Below are positions 25,404 to 34,028 of a stretch of 64,000 nt of DNA, piece after piece. Origin of the DNA: Mariniflexile sp. TRM1-10 (GTDB taxonomy: Bacteria; Bacteroidota; Bacteroidia; Flavobacteriales; Flavobacteriaceae). The stretch covers positions 3,642,001 through 3,706,000 of the forward strand of contig NZ_CP022985.1 of assembly GCF_003425985.1 (NCBI RefSeq). Direction: 5' to 3'. A program made the position numbers and the translations under genes. The notes beneath the pieces were generated by a model, which did not search any database, was not told the origin of the DNA, and saw only the letters and a list, made by a program, of their open reading frames with translations. Positions within the stretch are counted from its first letter, which is position 1. Each line of letters begins with the position of its first letter.

Positions 25404-26224
25404 TGGGAACAACACAACGAATGACTCCAGGAGTTAGAGGTGAAACTAATTGGGGAGATTTGAGTAGGAGTATAACTCACATATCTAAAACCGTTGAAAA
25501 GGAGAAAGAACTTGATAATAATGAAAATACTACTTCTCAAGATGAAGCGAAGCAATTTAAACGGATTTTTGACAGACGGTTAGCGCATCTCAAAGCTGCA
25601 TTTAATAATCTAGTAAAAACTGGCGGTGGTAGGTCGAAAATCAGTAGTGGAAAGTCATCTTCTATTGGTAAAGCAGGTAGAAAGTCAGCAGGAAAGATAA
25701 CAAGTTTCTTTACCGGTGTTGCAAGTAAAGGCTTGCAGCAAGCCTTAGATGATATTGGGTTTGGTTCATTGCAGGGAAAAAGCTTTCAAGAGGTTCTTGA
25801 CTATCTACTTGTGTTTTGTTCAGATTCTAATGAAGGGATGGACGAAACTGCTGCCAACAATGCTTCTTGCGAAATTATGAAAGAGCTTGCAATATTGGCC
25901 GGAAATGATTTAGATAAATTCGAGCTACTTGTTAAAGGGTATGTTGAAGGAACAGGGTTCGCAGAATTACTTTGTAAGTTTTGGGGCTTATATATATTCG
26001 AGCATCTATCTCAAAGGTTTGAAGAAAAAGTAAAACAGCAAAAGGGAGCAGAAATTGGAAAAGAAACCTTCAAAATAATTAAAGCCGATATTCTTGGTCA
26101 AGTAAAAGTTTTAAATACCCAAAGACCTGTTTCAAAAATTGACTGGAAAGGAAATGACGGCCAAAAAGAAATAGAAAATATTTTTGATTCTGTAATTAAA
26201 ATCATTTGCGATGAAAACGATTAG
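25403..26224 (+). CDS. qatB: QatB, Qat system component of unknown activity
   Basis: This is a 273-residue soluble protein. The first 70 residues are polar, then comes a Gly/Ser/Lys-rich stretch (about 74-100) that looks flexible, then a helical C-terminal domain with LDYLLVFCSDSNEGMDETAA. No catalytic motif is recognised. Identity rests on its place between the KAP ATPase and the QueC-like gene, its size and this layout, all as in known QatABCD operons. It overlaps qatA by one base and qatC by 14 bases, so the operon is tightly coupled. Confidence 0.88.
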   Translation: MGTTQRMTPGVRGETNWGDLSRSITHISKTVEKEKELDNNENTTSQDEAKQFKRIFDRRLAHLKAAFNNLVKTGGGRSKISSGKSSSIGKAGRKSAGKITSFFTGVASKGLQQALDDIGFGSLQGKSFQEVLDYLLVFCSDSNEGMDETAANNASCEIMKELAILAGNDLDKFELLVKGYVEGTGFAELLCKFWGLYIFEHLSQRFEEKVKQQKGAEIGKETFKIIKADILGQVKVLNTQRPVSKIDWKGNDGQKEIENIFDSVIKIICDEND

Positions 26225-27545
26225 CATTAGTAAACTTACCTATGATAAATCTTCTGGTACAGCTTTGATAAATATTGAGGAGACTTCTGGTGGAAGTTCT
26301 ACGCTTAATATTGATTTGGAAACACTTTTACCATTTGCCAATCTCGTTAGCAAAGAGGTGTTCGATTTCTTTATAATAAGTGCCTCAGTTTATGGAATAG
26401 ATAGATTTGTAGAAAGAAAGCAGAATTCAGTAGATGGTTGGTCAAGAGAACTGAAAGTTAGCTTTCCAGTTCATAATCCTTCAAAATGGAATGCATGTAA
26501 GGCTGATTTAAATAGATTATTATCTTTCTTAACCGGAGACTATTGGGATGTTGGATTTAGGAATGAAACTTTTGATATACCCAAAATACCCTTAGACAAG
26601 GAATATTCAGTTCCGTTTGAACAAGTTAATTTGTTATCGGGTGGCTTGGATTCGCTTATTGGGGCTTTGGATTTTCTAAAGCAAAATCCTAAAAAAAGAG
26701 TTTTATTCGTTTCGCATTACGATCCTCAAATGAGAGGGGTTTTAAAAGATCAAGGGAAAATAATTCCTAGTTTAGTAAAAATCTATCCAAATCAATTTGC
26801 ATACATAGACTCCATTAAAGTCACGTTGCAAAGAGAAGCAGGTATTGGAAGAGAAAAAACTTTTAGAAGCAGGTCAATTTTGTTTGTTGGATTGGCTTTA
26901 ATAGCTGCAGAGGCTACGAAAACAAAAAATATTATAATTCCTGAAAATGGAACTGTTTCTTTAAATTTTCCGCTTAGTGCTTCAAGGAGAAGTTCTTGCA
27001 GTACAAGAACAACACATCCATATGTTTTAGAAATCTTGATTTCTATATGGAATAAACTTTCTATTAATACTCACATTTCCAACCCATATGAGTTTAAAAC
27101 GAAAGGGCAAATGGTACAAGAGTGTTTAAAAAATAATTCTAATCTTTTAGATTTAATTGAACATTCTAACTCCTGTGGAAAAAGGGGTCACGTGAAAGAT
27201 TGGACGAATCGAAACGCAAATCATTGTGGAGTTTGTATGCCCTGTATATATAGACAAGCATCATTATTAACTCTAAAGGACAAATCAAAGTATGGAGATT
27301 TAATCAATAACTTATTTCCTATAAAAGAAAAGCGTGACAAATCTCAAGATTCTGGAGCTATGTTAGATTTTTTAAATAATCCAATCACCAAAGAAGAAAT
27401 TAAGCAAGAATTGATTGTAGGTGGGGTGAAGAATTTGTCTAAGCTCAATCAATATGTCGAGGTTGTTTGGCGGACTAGAGAAGAATTAAAACTATGGACT
27501 AAAAAAGTCGGAAACTCAACGGTTAAAGCAAAAGCAGGAGTTTAG
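26211..27545 (+). CDS. qatC: QatC, QueC-like 7-deazaguanine-type enzyme
   Basis: This is a 444-residue protein. A PP-loop ATP pyrophosphatase motif SGGLDS lies at 143-148, preceded by an N-terminal extension not found in housekeeping QueC. A zinc site is formed by C322 and the cluster C339, C342, C345 (NHCGVCMPC). QueC makes 7-cyano-7-deazaguanine; in the Qat system this homologue may act on DNA, RNA or a protein N-terminus, which is not settled. The catalytic motifs are intact. It abuts qatD directly, its TAG followed at once by the next ATG. Confidence 0.92.
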   Translation: MKTISISKLTYDKSSGTALINIEETSGGSSTLNIDLETLLPFANLVSKEVFDFFIISASVYGIDRFVERKQNSVDGWSRELKVSFPVHNPSKWNACKADLNRLLSFLTGDYWDVGFRNETFDIPKIPLDKEYSVPFEQVNLLSGGLDSLIGALDFLKQNPKKRVLFVSHYDPQMRGVLKDQGKIIPSLVKIYPNQFAYIDSIKVTLQREAGIGREKTFRSRSILFVGLALIAAEATKTKNIIIPENGTVSLNFPLSASRRSSCSTRTTHPYVLEILISIWNKLSINTHISNPYEFKTKGQMVQECLKNNSNLLDLIEHSNSCGKRGHVKDWTNRNANHCGVCMPCIYRQASLLTLKDKSKYGDLINNLFPIKEKRDKSQDSGAMLDFLNNPITKEEIKQELIVGGVKNLSKLNQYVEVVWRTREELKLWTKKVGNSTVKAKAGV

Positions 27546-28274
27546 ATGTTAGATACACATTGCCACATTGATTTATACCCCAAGCCGGAATTAATTCTTA
27601 ACGAATGTGATAAGAATGGATTTGCTATTCTTTCAATGACTAATTTACCGAGTCATTTTGAGAGGGGCTTTCCATTTTTTCAGAATAAGAATAAAGTAAG
27701 GCAAGCATTAGGTATGCATCCCTTGTATGCCCAGCACTATAAAAAGGAATTCCCAAAATTTCTACAAAATCTTTCAAAAACATCATACATTGGAGAAGTT
27801 GGATTAGATTTCTCAAAAGAAGGTATTGATACTAAAGAAATACAAATTCGAACATTTGAAAGTATCTTGAGTATAATTGCGGACAAAAAAAAACTTTTAA
27901 GCATTCATTCAAGAAAAGCCGAGAAGGAAGTTTTGAATCTACTAAAGAAGTACAAAATCAGAAATGCAATTTTTCATTGGTATTCTGGTGGACTTAATTT
28001 AATTGATGAAATTGTTCCAGAGGGTTATTATTTCTCTATTAATCCTGCAATGGTAAAATCTATGTCAGGAAGAAAGATAATCTCTAAAATACCTAAAGAA
28101 TTCATTTTGACTGAAACTGATGGCCCATTTATTGAAGAAAATAATTCTCCTCTAAAACCTGGACAAGTACAAACTGTAATTTCATTTTTAGCTAAAGAAT
28201 GGAAAATAAATGAAGAAGATGTAAAAAAAATAATTTGGTCAAACTTTCAAAATATTGTCAACCGTTTGAAATAA
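27546..28274 (+). CDS. qatD: QatD, TatD-like DNase of the Qat system
   Basis: This is a 242-residue TIM-barrel metallohydrolase. The metal ligands expected of TatD enzymes are in place: H5 and H7 (DTHCH), E84 (GEVGLD), H121 (SIHSR), H144 (FHWYS) and D192 (ETDGPF). TatD enzymes cut DNA from the 3' end. As the last gene of the unit it would be the nuclease effector or processor of the QatABCD defence system. No terminator with a clear stem follows. Confidence 0.92.
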   Translation: MLDTHCHIDLYPKPELILNECDKNGFAILSMTNLPSHFERGFPFFQNKNKVRQALGMHPLYAQHYKKEFPKFLQNLSKTSYIGEVGLDFSKEGIDTKEIQIRTFESILSIIADKKKLLSIHSRKAEKEVLNLLKKYKIRNAIFHWYSGGLNLIDEIVPEGYYFSINPAMVKSMSGRKIISKIPKEFILTETDGPFIEENNSPLKPGQVQTVISFLAKEWKINEEDVKKIIWSNFQNIVNRLK

Positions 28275-28295
28275 GCATAGAACTTTTTTTTAGAA

Positions 28296-28534
28296 ATGAA
28301 TGAACACACTCCCAACAAAACCAACATCTTCTGCACCCTCTTTAAAGGACGTTAAGATGTGTTTGCAGTTCGTTGAGAGAAAGGAAACAAATCGGGCTAT
28401 ATGCCACTTATTTTTATGACCCATATCGTTTTTAGGCACATAAAATGAACGGTGGGACATTTCAGAATCTTAACGAGAAATCCTATCTAAAACTTACTGA
28501 TGAACAATTTCAAAAGCACTTAGATGGATTTTAG
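28296..28534 (+). pseudogene. Wreck of a TOTE-type primase N-terminus
   Basis: Frame one reads NIFCTLFKGR, stop, DVFAVR, stop, EKGNKSGYMP. A one-base shift then gives YFYDPYRF, stop, AHKMNGGTFQNLNEKSYLKL and TDEQFQKHLDGF, stop. Read through, this matches the start of the archaeo-eukaryotic-primase domain of TOTE conflict-system proteins, which opens with an LFKGRxDVxAxRWE-type motif. At least three stops and one frameshift show it is dead, and the helicase and nuclease parts are gone. The family call is from pattern memory. Confidence 0.55.
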
Positions 28535-28765
28535 ATTTTTGTTTTGTACAGATATTAGATTTTTATGTATTAAAACCAAATAAACACTTAATTTATTGTA
28601 ATTAAGAAGGAATGAATACAAATGATATTATATAAAATCTTTGAACCAAAATTTTATACTATGAGGATTCTCTTAATATAGTTTATGGATATCTGATAAA
28701 ATTTGTATATTTATACCAATAAAAACAAATAAAATTTTGTTTTTAAATAGCTCTTTTTGACTTTA

Positions 28766-28784
28766 GTGTACAATTCGGTGAATC
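28766..28784 (+). repeat. Island-end repeat, right copy
   Basis: Exact second copy of GTGTACAATTCGGTGAATC from 7701-7719, 59 bases inside the right attachment repeat. The 231 bases between the primase wreck and this repeat hold no gene. Confidence 0.75.
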
Positions 28785-28843
28785 CACCCAATAAAACCAT
28801 ATAAATTACTGATAAACAGCATCTTAAAATTTGTAAGTTAGTT

Positions 28844-28861
28844 CTGTTATCCCGACGAACC
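28844..28861 (+). repeat. Right attachment repeat (attR)
   Basis: CTGTTATCCCGACGAACC, one mismatch from the tRNA-Pro 3' end at 7588-7605, with 13 consecutive identical bases at the end. It marks the right border of the island. Confidence 0.8.
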
Positions 28862-28878
28862 TAAAAATAGGAAATATC

Positions 28879-28911
28879 AAAACACTGGTAACTGTAAGTT
28901 AGCAGTGTTTT
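28879..28911 (+). terminator. Hairpin beyond the island, probably the original tRNA-Pro terminator
   Basis: AAAACACTG (28879-28887) pairs perfectly with CAGTGTTTT (28903-28911) and is followed by a T-rich run. It mirrors the weaker hairpin after the tRNA at 7624, as expected if the island inserted between the tRNA and its terminator. Confidence 0.7.
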
Positions 28912-29196
28912 TTGTTTTTAGGTATTTAGACAGTCTCTTAGTTTAAAACCACTTCACAATTAAAACTGTTCGGAAACCTACCAATAATTGTAAAACAAGA
29001 ATGAGCAGGTAATTTTCATATTTAAATATTTAAAAACCATTCTTAGGTATAGAGACTACTCTAGCTTAGGTACAACACTATTAATGAATTTGAAATGAAA
29101 ATTTATGACCAATGTGACCGATTTGATATCGTAATTAATCTAAATAATTCCCTAAAGGATCTGCGGGGTGTCTAATTCACCTCTCCTTTGGAGAGG

Positions 29197-29224
29197 CCAG
29201 AACTGCCTTTTCGGGCAGTTCTGG
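29197..29224. repeat. Palindromic intergenic element
   Basis: CCAGAACTGCC (29197-29207) and GGCAGTTCTGG (29214-29224) form a perfect 11-bp stem, next to a CTCTCC/GGAGAG hairpin. The region 28912-29482 otherwise shows no gene. The form is that of a REP-like or MITE-like repeat. Confidence 0.5.
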
Positions 29225-29283
29225 GTGAGGTAAAACACAAAATTTCGGTTTTTGGCACAGAGGTCAAAATGAAACAGGCGAAA

Positions 29284-29306
29284 CCTGTACTGAGCCTAGT
29301 CGAAGT
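29284..29306 (+). repeat. Dispersed repeat word
   Basis: CCTGTACTGAGCCTAGTCG followed by AAGT, a variant of the word at 20671-20691. Confidence 0.4.
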
Positions 29307-29482
29307 ATACCTCTATGACTCTGCCTCCGAGGATAATCTGTTTTCTGGAAATTTTTTATTCTAATCAATTTTTAAATTGATTAGATTATGGTCATTTATA
29401 CAAACATATTGGTTACCGATACGAAGCCATCAAAGAATAAATTTGTTGAATCAAAATCAATGAAGCAAAAAACAAACAAGTC

Positions 29483-30706
29483 ATGAAAAAATTTAATGTA
29501 AATACGAATAGGATGTCCAAAACTGTGCTAACAGTGATAGGGCTATTAATAGTCATAATTGTAACAGCAGCCTTTGCTGCAAACAACAAAGAGGACAAGG
29601 CTCCTGCATCAACTGTACAGGCTATGCCGGTAGAGGTTGCTATTCCAGTTTTTGAAAAAATTACGGAATGGGATGAATATACTGGCCGTTTTGAAGCAAG
29701 CAATAAAGTGGAAGTGCGGGCCCGAGTAAGTGGGTTTTTGGAAAGTGTCAACTTTGTTGATGGACAAATGGTCAAAAAAGGGGATGTTCTCTTTACCATT
29801 GACGATAGACCTTTTCGGATTGCTCTCGATCAAGCAAATGCAGATTTTGGTCAGGCAAAAGCTTCGTTAAAAACGGCACTAGATAATTTTGACAGAGTGG
29901 AAACACTTCGCGAATCTGGAGCAATTTCAACGGAGGAATATGATCGCAGAAAACAGGCATTGGAATTTGCAAAAGCAAGCATTCAATTATCGCAATCAAG
30001 AGTAGACAATGCACAGTTAAACTTGGAGTTTACGAGAGTGACAGCCCCAATAACTGGTTTGGTCAGCAGGGATATGGTCAATGAAGGTAACTTAATAGAT
30101 GGAGGAACTTCCAATTCTACCTTGTTAACCACGATTGTGACCACAAGCCCGATAGACTTTTATTTTACGGCGAGTGAATCCGATTACTTAAGATACGCTC
30201 GTTTAGCAAGGGCAGGGGAACGTGGTTCCGTTCGTACTTCAGGGATTCCTGTGATTATAAAATTACAGGATGAAGAAGCGTTTGTCCACGAGGCCAAGAT
30301 GGATTTTGTTGATAATGTAATTGACAGGAGCACGGGCACTATTGAAAGTCGGGCGGTGCTTGAAAATAAAGATCATTTGTTGGAGCCAGGAATGTTTGGC
30401 AAGGCCAGAATCATGGGCAGCGCAGAACATGAAGCTATCATGATTCCAGATAATATCATTGGCACCAACCAATCCATTCGATTTGTATATGTGCTGGGTG
30501 AAGATAATGTAGTAACAACTAAAAACGTAATATTAGGACCACTGCATTCCAACGGACTAAGGATAATCAGGGATGGGATTACCCAATATGATAAATTGAT
30601 TACTAACAACATTCAAAAAATAAGTCCAGGGATTGCTGTCACTCCAATTGAAACGTTCTGGATAAAAAATAAGGCAGGAGAATTGGCAGTTGCCAAAGTA
30701 GAGTGA
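29483..30706 (+). CDS. RND efflux periplasmic adaptor (MFP)
   Basis: This is a 407-residue protein with one N-terminal hydrophobic segment (TVLTVIGLLIVIIVTAAFA) that anchors or exports it. The halves of a lipoyl domain (VRARVSGFLESVNFVDGQMVKKGDVLFTIDDRPF and VTAPITGLVSRDMVNEGNLID regions) flank a helical hairpin, followed by beta-barrel and membrane-proximal domains. This is the AcrA/MexA layout. It links the inner-membrane pump at 30830 to the outer-membrane channel at 34029. A second possible ATG ten codons in would also leave the signal intact. It is the first gene of a three-gene operon. Confidence 0.92.
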   Translation: MKKFNVNTNRMSKTVLTVIGLLIVIIVTAAFAANNKEDKAPASTVQAMPVEVAIPVFEKITEWDEYTGRFEASNKVEVRARVSGFLESVNFVDGQMVKKGDVLFTIDDRPFRIALDQANADFGQAKASLKTALDNFDRVETLRESGAISTEEYDRRKQALEFAKASIQLSQSRVDNAQLNLEFTRVTAPITGLVSRDMVNEGNLIDGGTSNSTLLTTIVTTSPIDFYFTASESDYLRYARLARAGERGSVRTSGIPVIIKLQDEEAFVHEAKMDFVDNVIDRSTGTIESRAVLENKDHLLEPGMFGKARIMGSAEHEAIMIPDNIIGTNQSIRFVYVLGEDNVVTTKNVILGPLHSNGLRIIRDGITQYDKLITNNIQKISPGIAVTPIETFWIKNKAGELAVAKVE

Positions 30707-30829
30707 TCCCTACCCTCTTCAAATAATTCTAATATAATAGATAGCAGTTCTTTAACGACTCCTCATCATTCGTAACGTGCTTGTATGAAGGGGCAAAGGG
30801 ATTCGATTTCTCAACTAGTAAAGAAAATT

Positions 30830-33800
30830 ATGAAATTTAGTCACATATTTATAAAAAGACCCATTTTTGCGGCGGTATTGAGTGTACTCATACTTATTGT
30901 GGGTGGTCTGGCATATGTTTCACTGCCAGTATCCCAATTTCCAGATGTAGCACCTCCAACTGTTGAGGTGGTGGCATTATACCCGGGAGCGAATGCCAAA
31001 ACACTGTCAGAAACGGTGGCGGCACCTTTGGAAAAGGAAATTAATGGTGTAGAGGGCATGTTATATATGACCTCACAATCATCTGCGGATGGTAGAGTGG
31101 TACTTCAAATTGCCTTCGAACTGGGGACAGATTTGGACAGGGCACAAGTACAGGTTCAAAATCGGGTTGCAATTGCAGAACCAAGGTTGCCAGAATCTGC
31201 TCGTAGATTAGGGATTACAACAAAAAAAATATCACCGGATATCTTGTTGGTGGTAAACATGTATTCACCCAATAAAACCTATGACCAAACATACATGGGC
31301 AACTATGCCACACTTCAGTTGAAGGATGAGTTGGCACGTATTAAAGGAATTGGGGATATTCAGATTTTTGGAGCTGCTGAATATGCGATGCGTATTTGGT
31401 TGGATCCCGATAAAATAGCAAATTTAGACATGACCGCAGGTGAAGTCGTTGCGGCATTACGTTCCCAAAACGTTCAAATCGCCAGTGGTACATTAAATAC
31501 ACTCCCTTCCGGAAGTCAATCCGCTTTCGAAATAAACATCCAGACACAGGGAAAATTGGTGACAACCGAACAGTTTGAAAATGTCATCATCAAATCGGAT
31601 GGTGATGGAAGGATTGTCCAGTTAAAAGATATTGGTCGGGTCGAATTAGGGGCTCAAAATTATGCGACCAAAGGATATTTGGGTAAAGAACCCGCCATAG
31701 CGATGCCCATATTTCAACAGCCAGGTGGAAATGCCTTGGAAACATCAGCAGAAATAAAGTCGAGGATGGTGGAGCTTTCCAAAAATTTTCCCGAAGATTT
31801 AGAATATAAAATTGCTTATAATCCAACGGAATTCATTCAAAAATCAGTAGATGAAGTGTACCGTACCATTTTTGAAGCGGTCATTTTGGTGGTTCTGGTA
31901 ATCTTATTGTTCCTCCAGTCGTGGAGGGCAGCAATCATTCCAATTTTGGCCATTCCAGTATCCCTTATTGGAACTTTTGCGGTCATGCAAGCGATTGGCT
32001 TTTCATTGAATAACCTGACGCTATTTGGTTTGGTCTTGGCAATTGGAATTGTGGTGGACGATGCCATTGTGGTGGTAGAAAATATGGAACGCTATTTAGC
32101 TAAAGGATTATCACCAAAGGAAGCGGCTCGAAAAACAATGGATGAGGTTGGTGGGGCATTGATAGCCATAGGTTTGGTCTTGATTGCCGTTTTTATACCA
32201 ACAACGTTCTTGGACGGTATTTCAGGCCAATTTTATAAGCAATTTGGGATGACCATAGCAGTTGCCACAACCATTTCTGTTTTTGTGTCCTTGACCTTGA
32301 GTCCTGCAATGGCAGCATTACTCATGAGACACGAAGAAAAAAATACAACTAAAAAGACACCATTGTTGTTGAAACCCTTCGCCTATATAGGGAATGGATT
32401 TAATGGCTTCATGGACAGGGTCTCTAGAAATTATGGAAACAGTGTCCAAAAACTCGTGAGAATGTCATTGATGGTACTGTTGGTATATGGAGGTTTGGTG
32501 GCCATAACCGGTTTTGAATTCAATAGGGTCCCAAAAGGATTTATCCCGGCCATGGACCAACAGTATTTCATTACACTGGTGCAATTGCCCCCAGGATCTT
32601 CATTATCTAGAACGGATGATGTGATGAAAGAGGTTTTGGATATTGCATTGGAAATTGATGGTGTGGAAAATGCTGTGTCTTTTACAGGTTTTGATGCAGC
32701 ATCATTTACAAATGCCTCAAATTCAGCGGCGATATTTTTACCGTTGGAGGATTTTGAAGTGAGAAGAAAGAAAGGATTGAAATATGAAGACCTGTTGGCG
32801 ACCATCCAACAAAAATTAGCTCAAATTGACGATGCCATTGTCATTGTAATTCCTCCACCATCAGTCCGTGGTGTTGGAAATGCCGGTGGGTTTAAGATGA
32901 TGGTACAGGATAGGGCAAATTTAGGGACGGACGAACTTATTAAAGCAACTTATGCCTTGGCTGCTGCGGCAAATCAAGACCCAATTGTGAGCAATGTCTT
33001 TACGTTTTTTAATAACCAAACACCTCAATTATTTTTGGATATTGACCGTGTAAAGGCTGAAAAATTGGGCGTCAATGCAGGGGACGTATTCCAGTCACTG
33101 GAGATTTATATGGGTTCTGCCTTTGTAAATGAGTTCAATTATTTAGGCAGGACATTTCAGGTCACGGCCCAGGCAGATGCACCCAACCGACTCACTCCAG
33201 ATGATATCTCACGCATCAAGGTACGTAATGATAAAGGTGAAATGGTCCCATTGGGCACAATTGCAAGTCAGCAAGACATTTCCGGACCTTCAAGGATACC
33301 AAGGTTTAACTTATATCCTGCAGCGTCATTAAATGGAAATGTGTCCCCTGGCTATAGTTCCGGTGAAGCATTGGAAAGAATGGAACAGTTGGCGGATGAA
33401 ATCCTTCCTCAAGGTATTTCTTATGAATGGACGGAATTGGCCTATCAGGAAAAACAAACGGGCAATACAGCTGGGATCGCGTTTTTCTTGGCAGTAGTCT
33501 TTGTATTCCTATTACTAGCGGCTCAATTTGAGAGTCTTGTATTGCCTCTAGCTGTAATCTTCATTGTCCCAATGGTGCTATTGTCCGCAATGATAGGGAT
33601 AGATTTGGCAGGATTGGATAATAATATAATGGTGCAGATAGGGTTGATTGTATTGGTTGGATTGGCAAGTAAAAATGCCATTCTTATAGTGGAGTTTGCC
33701 AAGCAATTGGAAGATCAAGGTGTGGACTTAAAAACAGCGGTGATTGAAGCCTCAAAACTTCGATTACGACCTATATTAATGACCGCTATGGCTTTCATTT

Positions 33801-34018
33801 TAGGGGTGGTGCCACTCGCAATCGCCACTGGTGCAGGAGCAGAGCTTCGGGTATCATTAGGAATAGCGGTATTTAGTGGGATGTTGGGAGTAACTGTATT
33901 TGGAATTTTCTTGACACCCGTATTTTATTATTTGGGAAGAAAATGGACAACACAGTCCTCAAAGACAGATCCAATAAAACCTATACCACCAACGGTGGAA
34001 AATGTGGAGATAATTTAA
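30830..34018 (+). CDS. RND efflux pump, inner-membrane permease (HAE-1 type)
   Basis: This is a 1062-residue AcrB-type proton antiporter. TM1 starts at once (KFSHIFIKRPIFAAVLSVLILIV), followed by a large periplasmic loop (PLPVSQFPD-like VSLPVSQFPDVAPPTV), TM2-6 with the proton-relay aspartates in VLAIGIVVDDAIVVVEN, and a repeat of the layout in the second half. The length fits the family. ATG 30830 is preferred to 30785, which adds a 15-residue polar stretch before TM1. It follows the adaptor gene by 123 bases and precedes the outer-membrane gene by 10. It exports drugs or hydrophobic compounds; the substrate is unknown. Confidence 0.93.
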   Translation: MKFSHIFIKRPIFAAVLSVLILIVGGLAYVSLPVSQFPDVAPPTVEVVALYPGANAKTLSETVAAPLEKEINGVEGMLYMTSQSSADGRVVLQIAFELGTDLDRAQVQVQNRVAIAEPRLPESARRLGITTKKISPDILLVVNMYSPNKTYDQTYMGNYATLQLKDELARIKGIGDIQIFGAAEYAMRIWLDPDKIANLDMTAGEVVAALRSQNVQIASGTLNTLPSGSQSAFEINIQTQGKLVTTEQFENVIIKSDGDGRIVQLKDIGRVELGAQNYATKGYLGKEPAIAMPIFQQPGGNALETSAEIKSRMVELSKNFPEDLEYKIAYNPTEFIQKSVDEVYRTIFEAVILVVLVILLFLQSWRAAIIPILAIPVSLIGTFAVMQAIGFSLNNLTLFGLVLAIGIVVDDAIVVVENMERYLAKGLSPKEAARKTMDEVGGALIAIGLVLIAVFIPTTFLDGISGQFYKQFGMTIAVATTISVFVSLTLSPAMAALLMRHEEKNTTKKTPLLLKPFAYIGNGFNGFMDRVSRNYGNSVQKLVRMSLMVLLVYGGLVAITGFEFNRVPKGFIPAMDQQYFITLVQLPPGSSLSRTDDVMKEVLDIALEIDGVENAVSFTGFDAASFTNASNSAAIFLPLEDFEVRRKKGLKYEDLLATIQQKLAQIDDAIVIVIPPPSVRGVGNAGGFKMMVQDRANLGTDELIKATYALAAAANQDPIVSNVFTFFNNQTPQLFLDIDRVKAEKLGVNAGDVFQSLEIYMGSAFVNEFNYLGRTFQVTAQADAPNRLTPDDISRIKVRNDKGEMVPLGTIASQQDISGPSRIPRFNLYPAASLNGNVSPGYSSGEALERMEQLADEILPQGISYEWTELAYQEKQTGNTAGIAFFLAVVFVFLLLAAQFESLVLPLAVIFIVPMVLLSAMIGIDLAGLDNNIMVQIGLIVLVGLASKNAILIVEFAKQLEDQGVDLKTAVIEASKLRLRPILMTAMAFILGVVPLAIATGAGAELRVSLGIAVFSGMLGVTVFGIFLTPVFYYLGRKWTTQSSKTDPIKPIPPTVENVEII

Positions 34019-34028
34019 AACATAAAGC

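Larger units (their letters stand above)
7588..28861. mobile_element. tRNA-Pro-integrated genomic island (about 21.3 kb)
   Basis: The island is bounded by an 18-bp direct repeat with one mismatch: CTGTCATCCCGACGAACC at the tRNA 3' end and CTGTTATCCCGACGAACC at 28844. A tyrosine recombinase gene lies just inside the left end and reads inward. The cargo is a TraB-like gene, McrBC, an XRE regulator, a sigma factor, a BfmA/BtgA mobilisation protein, secreted proteins, a serine hydrolase, QatABCD and several broken genes. No relaxase, coupling protein or type IV secretion gene is seen, so it is at most mobilisable and is probably decayed. The second integrase tail at 14032 suggests at least two acquisition events. 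Confidence 0.85.

Noticed and set aside
7588..28861. Complete conjugative element
   Set aside because: No relaxase, coupling protein or tra genes are visible. Only an integrase and a BfmA-type accessory protein remain.
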